64,000 bases of DNA. Source: CADEDV01 sp964596345. GTDB lineage: Bacteria; Bacteroidota; Bacteroidia; Chitinophagales; Chitinophagaceae. Below the pieces are notes generated by a model, which saw only the letters and a list, made by a program, of their open reading frames with translations, was not told the origin of the DNA and searched no databases. The stretch is from contig CAZQSZ010000002.1 of the NCBI GenBank assembly GCA_964596345.1, positions 1 through 64,000 on the forward strand, in the 5' to 3' direction. This document shows positions 8,687 to 18,684 of this stretch, in pieces (position 1 is the first letter of the stretch; each line of letters opens with the position of its first letter). A program made the position numbers and the translations under genes.

Positions 8687-9339
8687 TTCACTTTTAGTAC
8701 TGTATTCTCTACAATGGCAAAGACATCATCTTGTTTTGCAGGATCAATGCCATGTGTGCCTGTAAACCGGCTAAAAGCCGGCAATACTGCATACCTCTCA
8801 GTAAAATAAAAACAGGGGAAACGCAATGATTGTTTACCCAAACCTTTTATGCTGATACCCGGATGAATATGACCTGAGAAATAAAATAAACCGTCATCTG
8901 CTGCGTTTGTATCAACAGCAGACAGGTCATGGCAAAAGCAGAAACTATTTACTATATATTTTTCATTAGAGACATTGATGTCCGCTTCTTTATACCAGCT
9001 GTCGTGAAGAATATCGTGATTTCCTTTTATTAACTGTAGTTGTAAAAAGGGAAGATCCGATCTCCATTTTTTAAATAAATCCAGCTCTTTGTTAGATTCA
9101 CTATGAAACAGGTCACCAACAATGATCAGCTGTTTCGGTTTAAATAACTGCACCAGGCTGACCAGTCTTTGAAGATCTTCTTTATACACATTTTGCGGAA
9201 CGGCGATACCCGATTTACGGAAATGCCCGGTTTTGCCAAAATGAAGATCACTCAGTATAATCGCTGATTGTTCTTCCCAGAATATTACTCTTCCGGGATG
9301 TAATACCAGCTGTTGTTCCTTTAATCTGTAGGATTGCAT
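8683..9339 (-). CDS. pdeM: Ligase-associated DNA damage response endonuclease PdeM
   Basis: A 218-aa calcineurin-like metallophosphoesterase. Metal-binding motifs appear in order: SDLHFGK (Asp31, His33), GDLFH (Asp76), GNHD (106-109), His137 and GHIH (156-159). The sequence matches the PdeM group, which in many bacteria is encoded with an ATP-dependent DNA ligase, an exonuclease and a Lhr-like helicase. Here the helicase lies about 4 kb away on the same strand (13251-15719), separated by one large gene on the other strand. The ligase and exonuclease are not in the window. Confidence 0.88.
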   Translation of the reverse strand: MQSYRLKEQQLVLHPGRVIFWEEQSAIILSDLHFGKTGHFRKSGIAVPQNVYKEDLQRLVSLVQLFKPKQLIIVGDLFHSESNKELDLFKKWRSDLPFLQLQLIKGNHDILHDSWYKEADINVSNEKYIVNSFCFCHDLSAVDTNAADDGLFYFSGHIHPGISIKGLGKQSLRFPCFYFTERYAVLPAFSRFTGTHGIDPAKQDDVFAIVENTVLKVN

Positions 9340-9459
9340 CGGGTTGGAAAATTAGCTTGTTTACCATCAAAATCGAAGATATATTTTCCTTTTTTAAACA
9401 GATTGAACTATTTTACCGCACTTGCAGTACTATAATTTTTACCACAGTAAACACCTCGT

Positions 9460-12400
9460 ATGAAACGTATCTTATCCTTTTTCCTTCTTGCAGTCATTAG
9501 CCTGTCTTCATCCGGACAGGCAAGTTTTAGCAAGGCTCTTGATTTGTTACTGAAAGAAAACAAAAGAACACAGGCGGCCAGTATGCTGAATGAATTGACC
9601 AATTCCCCAACTGACGGTGCATCTGCGCTGTTAACACTTGCTATGATGGAAGCAGGTAATGAACATTATGGCCTTTGTTTTGAATACCTGCAGCGTTTTT
9701 TTGCAAAATCAGATAACCCCTATCCCTATATTTATGCCTTCTGGACATCCGGGGCGTTTGGATCAACAGTGAGCGGTAAAGCCTATACTAAATTTATAGA
9801 AGACCTGATGAAGGATCCTAAAGCCCCGTCAACACTAAGGGCAATGGCCGCAGGCAACCGGGCTTCAGCCGTTTTTCGGGAAGGTGACATTAAGGAGTGT
9901 AAAGAATTGTATAACCAATATGGCGAAATTTCCAATTGGAGCACCGTTGGTGTTTTTGAAAATGTATCAGGAAGCGGATTCAATAAAGAACATGGAGTGC
10001 TGGAACATCCGCATAAAACCTATGTATTTAAAAATAATAAAGGGGCAGATGTAAAATGGTTCCCGATGGATCATAACCTGGGACATTGGTATGATTTCGA
10101 ATATCATTATGATATCAGCAACGCACTGATCTATGCACAGAGTTTTGTAAATAGCCCTGCGGCCCGTCAACTGGTTATGAAAACAGGGGTATCAGGATCT
10201 TTCAAAATATGGATCAATGATTTCCTGGTAGCTTCTGAAAGCGAAGAACGCAATACAAATATGGATGTGTATAATTATGTGGTGAACCTGAAAGCAGGGA
10301 ATAACCGCATTCTCGTACAAATGGGTTCTGCAGAGATCAGCAATAATAATTTTATGATCCGCTTTACCGACATGAACGATCAGTTAATAACTGACCTTAC
10401 TTCACAGGCAGATCATATTCCTTATCCCAAAGAAGCAGGGTATGAAGTTAAAAAACTCCCCTTTTTTGCGGAAGAGTATTTTGAACAGCGGCTTGCTAAA
10501 AACCCGGATAGCTTTACCGACCTGATGCTGCTCATCAGTATTTATAACCAGAACGACAAAAAATACGAAGCCCGGAAAATTGCACAAAAACTAAAAGACA
10601 AATACCCGGTAAGCACCCTGGTGGCTGAAAAGATAACAGAGTCGTACAGCCGGGATAATAATAATACGGACCTGACCCGGGAATTTGAATCTATCAAGAC
10701 CAATGACCCAGAAAGCTTGTATGGCCTTATTCTCCGGTTTGATGATGCTATGAACAAGGAAGACTACAAAGAAGCCTGGCAGCTGTTGTCTAAAAGAGAA
10801 TCATTATATGGAAATAGCAAGGCCATTGTTAACGGCAAAATCAGGATACATGCCGAGAAGAAGGAGTATGAAGAAATGCTGAAACTGCTGGAGAAGGCAT
10901 TTAAAGAGTATCCGTCTGATGCCGGGTTTACACGTTTGCAATACCTGATCACCTATAATGCGACTAAGGATGCGAAAAAATCTTCTGCTATCCTGAAGTC
11001 ATATCTTGATGACTATTTCGATGAAGATATTTATGATCTGCTGACCAGCAGTTATCTTGAGAATGGGAAAAAGGATGAGGCTTTCAAAATGTACAGGAAA
11101 TACATGGAGTATTTCCCCTATGCCACGAATAAGTATGTGACTATTTCGGACCAGTATTTTGATATGCAGGATTATAGTAGTGCACTGGAGTGGATTGATA
11201 AAGCTATTGAAAGAGCTCCTTATATCGGCCGGTATCATTATAAAAAAGGAGTAATTGTGGAGGCGCAGGGAAAGAAAACAGTGGCCATGGGGCATATGCA
11301 GGATGCGATCCGTTATACTCCCGGGAATTTTGATGCCCGTAAAAAAATCAGAGAGTTGCAGGGTAAAAAGGATCTGTTTGAGTCTTTTACAAAGAACGAT
11401 ATTGAGAAAATAATTAAAACAACTCCACAGGCTTCAGACTATCCGAATGATAACAGTGTGTACCTGCTGGAAGATATGCAGCAGGTGGTTTATCCTGAGA
11501 ACGGGGCCTCAGAGGAGAAATATGAACTGCTTATCAAAGTGCTGAACAATGCCGGCATTGACCGGTGGAAAGAAATATCATTGCCATATAATTATTATAC
11601 AGAGAAGCTGATCGTTGAAAAGGCGGAATTATTCAAGAAGGACGGCACTAAAGTGCAATCAGAAAGCAATGATAACGAGATCGTATTTTCATCCCTTGAA
11701 GTAGGCGATATATTACATATTCTCTACCGGAAGGAAATTGTTTATTCCGGTAAGCTTGCAGAACATTTTTGGGAGGAATATACTTTTAATGGCGGCTTAC
11801 CTTCTAAAGAATGCCGCTATAGCCTGATCGTTCCCAAAGACAGGAAATTCAGCTATCGCATGTACAATTCAGACCTGCAGCCTAAAATAACAGATATTGA
11901 TGATTATAAATTGTATGTATGGGAAAGAAAAGACCTGGCTACCATCAAGCCGGAGTCGTACATGCCGGCGTATACGGATATCAGTGAAAGGATCGTTGTA
12001 TCCAGTATTCCCGACTGGAACTATGTGGCTAACTGGTACCGGGACCTGAGTAGTGTAAAAACAAAAGCTGACTTCGAAGTAAAAGAAAAAGTAAAGGAAC
12101 TGCTGGCTGGTAAGCAAAATCTTACGGATCTGCAGAAAGCAAGACTTATCTACAATTATATCGAGGAAAATTTTAGCTATAGTGATGTGCCTTTCCTGCA
12201 TAGCGCATTAACACCACAAAAAGCATCAAGAACACTGCGCACCAAGCTTGGCGATTGCAAGGATCTTTCTACGATGTTTGTGGCTATGTGCCAGGAAGCC
12301 GGTCTCAATGCAAACCTTGTGTTGGTTGATACAAGAGACAATGGCGATAAGAACCTTGATCTGCCAACAATTGGCTTTAATCATTGTATTGCGCAATTGA

Positions 12401-13203
12401 AGGCTGATAATAAAAGCTACCTTATTGAGCTTACTAATAAGTACCTGCCATTTGGATCAATGGGAACGGAACTGCTTAATGCAAACGGCTTGTATATTCC
12501 GAAGGAAAGTGAAACGGCTACTACTGCTTCGCTGGTAAAGTTGAATACACCGGCAAGACCTCAGAATACGATTGACCGGGCCACTACAGTTACTTTTAGC
12601 GGCAGCAATATTACCATGGAGAGAAGATCAAGACGCTCTGGCTCGGAAGCTTCAACGATCCGTGAAAACTATAAAGATAAAGGTGATGAAGATAACAGGA
12701 AGGATCTTTCAGAATCCCTGGCCAGTGAGTTCAATAAGAAAGTGACATTAAAAGATCTCAGGATCACCAATCTGAATGATCTTTCCGATACACTTATTTT
12801 CCAGAATTCTTTTGTAGTTGAAAATTTCAGCAGTGAACTGGTGGGTATGCAGGTATTTAAATTACCATGGTCCGATAGCTATAATTCACTTGATTTTATC
12901 TCAGCAGAGAATAGAACATTCCCATTTAGTTTCTGGAAATTCTCTTCCACGCCGTATGATAAGGAAGTGATGACAATTGTTTTACCTGCTGGCAAAAAAC
13001 TGGCGGAAGTTCCCGCTAATATTTCTTTTAGTTGCCCGGCTATGAGCTACAGTCTTACTTTCCAGGTGAAACCTGACAGGATTGTTGCCACCCGGGAAGT
13101 GAAATACCTGAAAGACCAGATGGCCCCTTCTGAATATACTGCCTTCAAAGAATTCATTACAAAAATGAATGCGGCTGATGGCAAGCAGTATGCATTCAAA
13201 TAG
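9460..13203 (+). CDS. Large secreted TPR / DUF3857 / transglutaminase-like protein
   Basis: 1247 aa with a signal peptide (MKRILSFFLLAVISLSSSGQ). Residues from about 25 to 640 are largely helical TPR-like repeats (for example YKEAWQLLSKRESLYG), interrupted by a beta-rich section near 160-310. A DUF3857 domain follows at about 670-860, then a transglutaminase-like domain at about 870-1010. The catalytic pair is visible: Cys933 in GDCKD and His975 in FNHCI. A beta-rich tail (DUF2569/DUF3858-like position) ends the protein. DUF3857-transglutaminase proteins are common in Bacteroidota and probably periplasmic, with substrates unknown. It is much longer than the usual 630-700 aa because of the TPR half. 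The gene has its own terminator at 13225. Confidence 0.85.
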   Translation: MKRILSFFLLAVISLSSSGQASFSKALDLLLKENKRTQAASMLNELTNSPTDGASALLTLAMMEAGNEHYGLCFEYLQRFFAKSDNPYPYIYAFWTSGAFGSTVSGKAYTKFIEDLMKDPKAPSTLRAMAAGNRASAVFREGDIKECKELYNQYGEISNWSTVGVFENVSGSGFNKEHGVLEHPHKTYVFKNNKGADVKWFPMDHNLGHWYDFEYHYDISNALIYAQSFVNSPAARQLVMKTGVSGSFKIWINDFLVASESEERNTNMDVYNYVVNLKAGNNRILVQMGSAEISNNNFMIRFTDMNDQLITDLTSQADHIPYPKEAGYEVKKLPFFAEEYFEQRLAKNPDSFTDLMLLISIYNQNDKKYEARKIAQKLKDKYPVSTLVAEKITESYSRDNNNTDLTREFESIKTNDPESLYGLILRFDDAMNKEDYKEAWQLLSKRESLYGNSKAIVNGKIRIHAEKKEYEEMLKLLEKAFKEYPSDAGFTRLQYLITYNATKDAKKSSAILKSYLDDYFDEDIYDLLTSSYLENGKKDEAFKMYRKYMEYFPYATNKYVTISDQYFDMQDYSSALEWIDKAIERAPYIGRYHYKKGVIVEAQGKKTVAMGHMQDAIRYTPGNFDARKKIRELQGKKDLFESFTKNDIEKIIKTTPQASDYPNDNSVYLLEDMQQVVYPENGASEEKYELLIKVLNNAGIDRWKEISLPYNYYTEKLIVEKAELFKKDGTKVQSESNDNEIVFSSLEVGDILHILYRKEIVYSGKLAEHFWEEYTFNGGLPSKECRYSLIVPKDRKFSYRMYNSDLQPKITDIDDYKLYVWERKDLATIKPESYMPAYTDISERIVVSSIPDWNYVANWYRDLSSVKTKADFEVKEKVKELLAGKQNLTDLQKARLIYNYIEENFSYSDVPFLHSALTPQKASRTLRTKLGDCKDLSTMFVAMCQEAGLNANLVLVDTRDNGDKNLDLPTIGFNHCIAQLKADNKSYLIELTNKYLPFGSMGTELLNANGLYIPKESETATTASLVKLNTPARPQNTIDRATTVTFSGSNITMERRSRRSGSEASTIRENYKDKGDEDNRKDLSESLASEFNKKVTLKDLRITNLNDLSDTLIFQNSFVVENFSSELVGMQVFKLPWSDSYNSLDFISAENRTFPFSFWKFSSTPYDKEVMTIVLPAGKKLAEVPANISFSCPAMSYSLTFQVKPDRIVATREVKYLKDQMAPSEYTAFKEFITKMNAADGKQYAFK

Positions 13204-13224
13204 AATGGAGAAACTAATAATTTT

Positions 13225-13257
13225 AAAAGGCAGACTTTCACGGTCTGCCTTTATTTT
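13225..13257. terminator. Bidirectional terminator between convergent genes
   Basis: AAAGGCAGAC and GTCTGCCTTT form a perfect 10-bp stem around a 7-base loop. T-rich sequence follows on the plus strand and A-rich sequence precedes it. It serves the TPR/transglutaminase gene and overlaps the stop codon of the convergent helicase gene. Confidence 0.85.
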
Positions 13258-15719
13258 TCTAATTGTGCCTGCATTTTTCGAACCCTGTCTTCTAATTTTT
13301 CAGAGGAAAGATCTTCCCGCATACTATCCACTTTGATCGGGAAGCAGAAGGGGGTTAATTGCTCCGGGAAGGTGAGTACGATCTTTGATTGCTGTATGCG
13401 CTGCAGCATATCCCTCAGCCTGACTTCTTCCATTTGCTGGTCGAATACTTCCTGGTAGGCTTGCCGTAATAACAGGTTGCCGGGTTCATATTCAGCAAAA
13501 ACTTTAAACAGTAGCGAAGCAGATGACTGCAGGTGCCGGGCTTTTTTATGCTCTCCGGGGTATCCCTGGAAGATCAGCCCTCCAATAACGGCAATATCCC
13601 GGAATTTTCGCCTGGCCATTTCGGTTGAATTGACGCTTCGCTGAATATCTTCAAACAGGTTATCCGGCGAAAACAATTCGTACACATTGCTGTCATCAAC
13701 AGGAATGGGCTGGTCGCTCAGCAATTCAAATCCATAATCATTCATGGCAAAGGAAAAAGTTATTGGCCGTATCCGGCTGATGCGAAATGCCAGTATAGCT
13801 GCCATCGCTTCATGTACCAATCTTCCCTCAAAAGGGTAAACAAAAAGATGAAAGCCGTCTTTTGTTTCAATTTGTTCGATCAGCAGTTCATTGGCGTTTG
13901 GCACATGCGATAAGTTTTCCTGCAGGTCAAACAATGGCTGTAATACTTCGAGCTCTGGTTCTCTTTTATTTTTCCCCTTCTGAAAAGCTTCATTGAACGT
14001 TTCCCTCAATTTCTTTCCCAAATTTGCACTCAAGGGCATTCTTCCACCTACCCAGCTGGGAATATTTGATTTTTTGGCAGTTGATTTTTTCACCAATACG
14101 GTCATGTCTTTGATCATGACCAGCTCAAGATTTCTTCCTGCAAGGGTGAAAACATCGCCTGGCTCCAGGCGGGAGATGAAATATTCTTCGATAACACCGA
14201 TGTAACCCCCGGAGAAGAATTTTACTTTCAGCATGGCGTCGCTGACGATGGTGCCAATATGTAAACGATGCCGCATGGCCATCCGGCGGCTGAGTATCCT
14301 GTACCGCCCTTCAATGATCTCTACTTTTTTGTATTCATCATATTGCTGTAAGGCGGTGCCTCCCTCTGTGATATGTTGCAGCAGTTTTTCAAACTCTTCA
14401 CGGGTAATATCAGCATAACAATATGTGGATTTGATTTCTTCAAATAATTCATCAGGGGTAAAACCTTCCGATATGGCCAGGGAGCAGCAGTATTGAATTA
14501 ATACATCAAAACATAGCAACATCGGGACCCTGCTTTCTATCAGTTGTTCTTCTATAGCAGTTTTTAAAGCAGCTGCTTCCACCAACTCTAAGGAGTGTGT
14601 TGGAAGAAAATAGATCTTGCTTATTTCATCAGGACTATGGCCACTTCTCCCGGCCCTTTGCAAAAATCTTGCTACTCCTTTTGGTGAACCTACCTGTATT
14701 ACAGTTTCAACAGGGCGGAAATCAACACCAAGATCCAGTGAAGCAGTGCAGACCACCGCTTTAAGCTTCCCGCTGTGCAGGTTGTCTTCCACCCATGTTC
14801 GTAATTCCATATCAATGGAGCCATGGTGTAATGCAATTGCACCCGATAATTCAGGTGCAGCAGTCAGCAAAGCCTGGTACCACATTTCACTCATGCCTCT
14901 CGTATTGATGAAAATGAGTGTGGTCCTGCTGTTATTGATAATGGGAATTACTTTATTCACCAGTTTAATACCCAGATGACCAGCCCAGGGATATTTTTCA
15001 ATTTCATCAGGAATTACAGATTCCACTTCAATCTCTTTCCGCATAGCTGCTTTAATAATAATTCCCTTGTTTCCCAAAGGAGATAAAAGCACATCTTTAG
15101 CTTCTTCCAGGTTGCCGATGGTGGCACTGATCCCCCAAACGGCGGCTGTTTTACTAGTAGCACAGTTTATAATTCTTGATACCGCCAGTTCTACCTGTAC
15201 ACCTCTTTTACTTCCTAAAAGTTCATGCCATTCATCAACTGCAATAAGGCTTAGCGTATTAAATACTTCGGGGTAACCTTTTTGTGCCAGCAACAAATGC
15301 AGGCTTTCGGGTGTAATTATTAATACTTCCGGCATTTGTCTTTTTTGCCGGGCTCTTTCATTCATACCGGTATCACCATTTCGGATGCCGATCTTCCACT
15401 GCATACCCAATTCACTGATCACTTCTTCCATGGCCCTTCCAATGTCTTTGGCGAGAGCTCTCAATGGTGTGATCCACAACAGCCGGAGGCCATTATTTTT
15501 TGGGGCTTTGTAATTTTCGGGGTGGTGATTAATGAAATCAATCACTGCTCCCAAAAACACAGAGTAGGTTTTGCCACAACCTGTAGGAGCATTGACAAGA
15601 CCGCTTTCGTTGTTGATAATATGCTGCCATGCTTCCTCCTGGAAAGCGAAAGGGCTGCGGCCTTTTGATGAAAGCCACTCACTGATGACAGTATATCCTT
15701 TGGAAGAGTGTAATTGCAC
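13251..15719 (-). CDS. Ligase-associated DNA damage response DEXH-box helicase (Lhr-like)
   Basis: 822-aa superfamily 2 helicase. Walker A is APTGCGKT (residues 44-51) and motif II is DEWH (162-165). Motif III lies in the WGISATIG region and motif VI is QRAGRSGH. Beyond the two RecA-like domains is the DEAD/H-associated C-terminal domain of Lhr-type helicases. The length fits the short form that travels with a DNA ligase, an exonuclease and PdeM. Only PdeM is present nearby, downstream on the same strand, after an intervening plus-strand gene. The role in repair is inferred from the family association. Confidence 0.9.
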   Translation of the reverse strand: MQLHSSKGYTVISEWLSSKGRSPFAFQEEAWQHIINNESGLVNAPTGCGKTYSVFLGAVIDFINHHPENYKAPKNNGLRLLWITPLRALAKDIGRAMEEVISELGMQWKIGIRNGDTGMNERARQKRQMPEVLIITPESLHLLLAQKGYPEVFNTLSLIAVDEWHELLGSKRGVQVELAVSRIINCATSKTAAVWGISATIGNLEEAKDVLLSPLGNKGIIIKAAMRKEIEVESVIPDEIEKYPWAGHLGIKLVNKVIPIINNSRTTLIFINTRGMSEMWYQALLTAAPELSGAIALHHGSIDMELRTWVEDNLHSGKLKAVVCTASLDLGVDFRPVETVIQVGSPKGVARFLQRAGRSGHSPDEISKIYFLPTHSLELVEAAALKTAIEEQLIESRVPMLLCFDVLIQYCCSLAISEGFTPDELFEEIKSTYCYADITREEFEKLLQHITEGGTALQQYDEYKKVEIIEGRYRILSRRMAMRHRLHIGTIVSDAMLKVKFFSGGYIGVIEEYFISRLEPGDVFTLAGRNLELVMIKDMTVLVKKSTAKKSNIPSWVGGRMPLSANLGKKLRETFNEAFQKGKNKREPELEVLQPLFDLQENLSHVPNANELLIEQIETKDGFHLFVYPFEGRLVHEAMAAILAFRISRIRPITFSFAMNDYGFELLSDQPIPVDDSNVYELFSPDNLFEDIQRSVNSTEMARRKFRDIAVIGGLIFQGYPGEHKKARHLQSSASLLFKVFAEYEPGNLLLRQAYQEVFDQQMEEVRLRDMLQRIQQSKIVLTFPEQLTPFCFPIKVDSMREDLSSEKLEDRVRKMQAQLEK

Positions 15720-15767
15720 GGCTGTAATAGTTCATAAAGTTACAGAACAGCCGTGTTATGGTTGTGT

Positions 15768-16940
15768 TTAATTAACGGATTTGATAATGCCGCTTTGCCA
15801 TTTCAAAAAGTATAATTTCTTATTCTCGAAATAATCCAGGGTCATATTGGGATTGCCCAGGGAAGGCTGGATATCAAAATCGGTGAATACCTTGTGTTGT
15901 TTGTTGCCAAGATTGGAAGAAAGATCCTTTCCGTATTGCCCCAGCAATTTGGCGTATTTCCAGGTTACCTCGTAACCCCGAAAGACCATGTCACTGGGCC
16001 GGGCATACATTACCGTATTAAAATAATTCGTGATGCTGGTGCTGACCTTGTCTGTTTTAGCATTATAAAAAGGGGTGCTGTAAATAATTTCAAGGTCTTT
16101 ATATTCTGGTTTTGTAAAATCTTTAATCGCATCCCAGGTGGGCATACCCATTACTGTCACCGGGTATTGTTTTTTTATCGAAGCCAGTTGCAGCGACATT
16201 CGTTTTCCAAAATTGTCATTCAGGCTGCCGGCAATACAAAGCGTATGGCGGTTACTATCCAGTTGTGCTTTTAACTGGGTTACCGTAAAACTATCCGGAA
16301 GGTCAACATACTTTAATTTCAAAGGAACGGACATAGTGCTCTTGCCGTAATCATCGAATATTTTTTTGATCATGTCCTCTGCTTGTCCTTTTCTCCTGAA
16401 TACAACGATCGGGTTGGTGGCATAATTTTTTTGAACATACCGGTAAATGCCTTCACACTGAGTTTTAAGCGTAGAGTTCAGCATCACAAAAAAGGGATTG
16501 CCTTTGATACCGGCATCACTTGGAAAATTAGGATTGATGACGGGAATATTTTTTTTAAGACCTGCTTCCGCAAAAATGCGGACATCAGTGCCGCTGCAAT
16601 GCGCAATGATCAGTTCCACATCGCTGATCTCTGGCCTTTCTAATTGCTCAGCTACTGTTTCTGTGGAAGATTTAGTATCGTACACAAATACTTCCAGCTG
16701 GATGCCTTCTTTTTTAAGCGAATCCAATGCTAATTGTACCCCTTCGTAAAATTCAAGACCGGGATTAATAAAAGCCGGGAACTGGTTCTTTTCGTACCGG
16801 TAGTTTTCCATTGAATCAAAGGCAGAGTCCAGGTACAAGGGGGCAAAGACAGCGATCTTATGCTTGCCATTCGTAGTCTGCGCCATGGTGCCGGCCGAAA
16901 AAAAACAGGAGATAAGGAGTAAAAAAGCAATCTTCTTCAT
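15768..16940 (-). CDS. Secreted periplasmic-binding-protein-like (type 1 fold) protein
   Basis: 390 aa from the ATG at 16940, which opens a clear signal peptide (MKKIAFLLLISCFFSAGTMAQ). A longer frame starting at 17009 would overlap guaA by 44 bases and is not preferred. The rest (KIAVFAPLYLDSAF, ELIIAHCSGTDVRIF, PVINPNFPSDAG) fits the type 1 periplasmic-binding fold of ABC receptor and LpoA-like proteins. No transporter genes are nearby, so the ligand and role cannot be named. The gene follows guaA after a 25-base gap and is probably co-transcribed. Confidence 0.75.
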   Translation of the reverse strand: MKKIAFLLLISCFFSAGTMAQTTNGKHKIAVFAPLYLDSAFDSMENYRYEKNQFPAFINPGLEFYEGVQLALDSLKKEGIQLEVFVYDTKSSTETVAEQLERPEISDVELIIAHCSGTDVRIFAEAGLKKNIPVINPNFPSDAGIKGNPFFVMLNSTLKTQCEGIYRYVQKNYATNPIVVFRRKGQAEDMIKKIFDDYGKSTMSVPLKLKYVDLPDSFTVTQLKAQLDSNRHTLCIAGSLNDNFGKRMSLQLASIKKQYPVTVMGMPTWDAIKDFTKPEYKDLEIIYSTPFYNAKTDKVSTSITNYFNTVMYARPSDMVFRGYEVTWKYAKLLGQYGKDLSSNLGNKQHKVFTDFDIQPSLGNPNMTLDYFENKKLYFLKWQSGIIKSVN

Positions 16941-16965
16941 ACTAAAGGTTAAGATCAGGTTGGGA

Positions 16966-18501
16966 TTATTCCCATTCAATGGTAGCCGGTGGTTTACTGC
17001 TGATATCATAGACCACCCGGTTGATACCTCTTACATTATTAATGATCTCATTCGAGATATTTGCTAAAAATTCGTAGGGTAAATGTGACCAGTCTGCCGT
17101 CATCCCATCCACACTGCTCACAGCCCGCAGGGCAACTGTGAATTCGTAAGTTCTTTCATCGCCCATGACCCCCACACTTTTTACCGGCAGTAAGATAGCA
17201 CCAGCCTGCCATACCGTTGCATAGAGGTTGTTATCTTTCAATCCTTTTATATACAGGTGATCTGCTTCCTGCAACAACTGTACCTTTTCTTCTGTAATTT
17301 CTCCCAATATCCTGATGGCTAAACCTGGTCCCGGGAAAGGATGACGGTCGATCATTTCTGCAGGGATACCCAATTCCCGTCCCACTTTTCTTACTTCATC
17401 TTTGAAGAGGTTGCGGAGTGGTTCCACCAGTTCTAAGTGCAGGTGATCAGGCAAACCTCCTACATTGTGGTGTGATTTGATGGTAACAGAAGGGCCATGC
17501 ACCGAAACACTTTCGATCACATCCGGGTAAATAGTTCCCTGGCCCAGCAATCCGATACCCTCTATTTTTTTCGCCTCTTCCTGGAACACATCAATAAATA
17601 AGCTGCCGATCACTTTTCGTTTCGCCTCAGGATCTGTTTTCCCCGCCAGTTTGGTATAAAAACGTTCTTTGGCGTCAATACCCTTTACATTCAAGCCAAT
17701 TTTATCATAAGTATCCAGTACACTTTGAAATTCGTTTTTACGGAGCACCCCATTATCCACAAAAATGCCGAACAGCCTGTCGCCAATTGCCCGGTGAATT
17801 AAGGTGGCTGCGACCGTAGAATCAACACCGCCACTTAAGGCCATGATCACTTTGCGGTCACCGATCTGTTTTTTTAAAGCTTCTACGGTGTCGGTAATAA
17901 AATGTGCCGGTGTCCAATCCTGTGAACAACCGCAGATATTGACCAGGAAACTATGCAGTACTTTTTTCCCTTCCGTGGAGTGATATACTTCCGGGTGAAA
18001 TTGTACACCATATAATGCTTTGCTGTCCGTTCCATTCTTTTTGAAAGCTGCCACCGGGATGCTTTCTGTTGTGGCCAGTAATTCAAACCCTTCCGGCAAT
18101 TCTTTAATTGTATCGCTGTGGCTCATCCACACCTGGCTGGTTGGCGAAACATCTTTCAGCAATACATCTTCTTTGGTGCGTTGCAGTATCGCCCTGCCAT
18201 ATTCCCGCTTGTTACTTTTAGCCACCAGGCCACCAAATCGCTTGGCGGTTAACTGGGCACCATAACAAACCCCGAGTACAGGCACTTCCCTGATAAAGGC
18301 CTGGATATCCACATCCGGGGCATTTTCTTCATTCACTGAACAGGGTGAACCGGAAAGGATAATACCTTTCAGGCCGGGTTCAAACTTAAATGTCTTGTGG
18401 AAGGGGATGATTTCGCAGTATACGTTGGCTTCCCGTACAGCCCTGGCTATCAGTTGGGTATATTGAGAGCCAAAATCAAGGATCAGTATCTTTTCCGTCA
18501 T
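16966..18501 (-). CDS. guaA: GMP synthase (glutamine-hydrolysing)
   Basis: 511 aa. It converts XMP to GMP using glutamine and ATP. The N-terminal class I amidotransferase carries the nucleophile Cys79 in PVLGVCYGAQ and the His-Glu pair in QFHPEVYHS. The ATP pyrophosphatase domain has the P-loop ALSGGVDST. The C-terminal dimerisation domain ends in PPATIEWE, typical of the family. The length is normal. It is the first gene of a two-gene minus-strand unit with the binding-protein-like gene. Confidence 0.97.
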   Translation of the reverse strand: MTEKILILDFGSQYTQLIARAVREANVYCEIIPFHKTFKFEPGLKGIILSGSPCSVNEENAPDVDIQAFIREVPVLGVCYGAQLTAKRFGGLVAKSNKREYGRAILQRTKEDVLLKDVSPTSQVWMSHSDTIKELPEGFELLATTESIPVAAFKKNGTDSKALYGVQFHPEVYHSTEGKKVLHSFLVNICGCSQDWTPAHFITDTVEALKKQIGDRKVIMALSGGVDSTVAATLIHRAIGDRLFGIFVDNGVLRKNEFQSVLDTYDKIGLNVKGIDAKERFYTKLAGKTDPEAKRKVIGSLFIDVFQEEAKKIEGIGLLGQGTIYPDVIESVSVHGPSVTIKSHHNVGGLPDHLHLELVEPLRNLFKDEVRKVGRELGIPAEMIDRHPFPGPGLAIRILGEITEEKVQLLQEADHLYIKGLKDNNLYATVWQAGAILLPVKSVGVMGDERTYEFTVALRAVSSVDGMTADWSHLPYEFLANISNEIINNVRGINRVVYDISSKPPATIEWE

Positions 18502-18684
18502 GGTGCTGCGAAGGTAAAAAAAGGTTTGTAGTTTAAACCGGGTAGTTTGAGGCTGTTGATGAAGGGTGGATTTCAGTTATTTTGAGCAGGTGTTGCATCT
18601 CCTGTAACCTTAGTGGCGGTCTTAGCGTCAAATCAGCGGAATACCAAAACCTAAAACGTAATTTCAGTGTTCAAAACAAGATGT

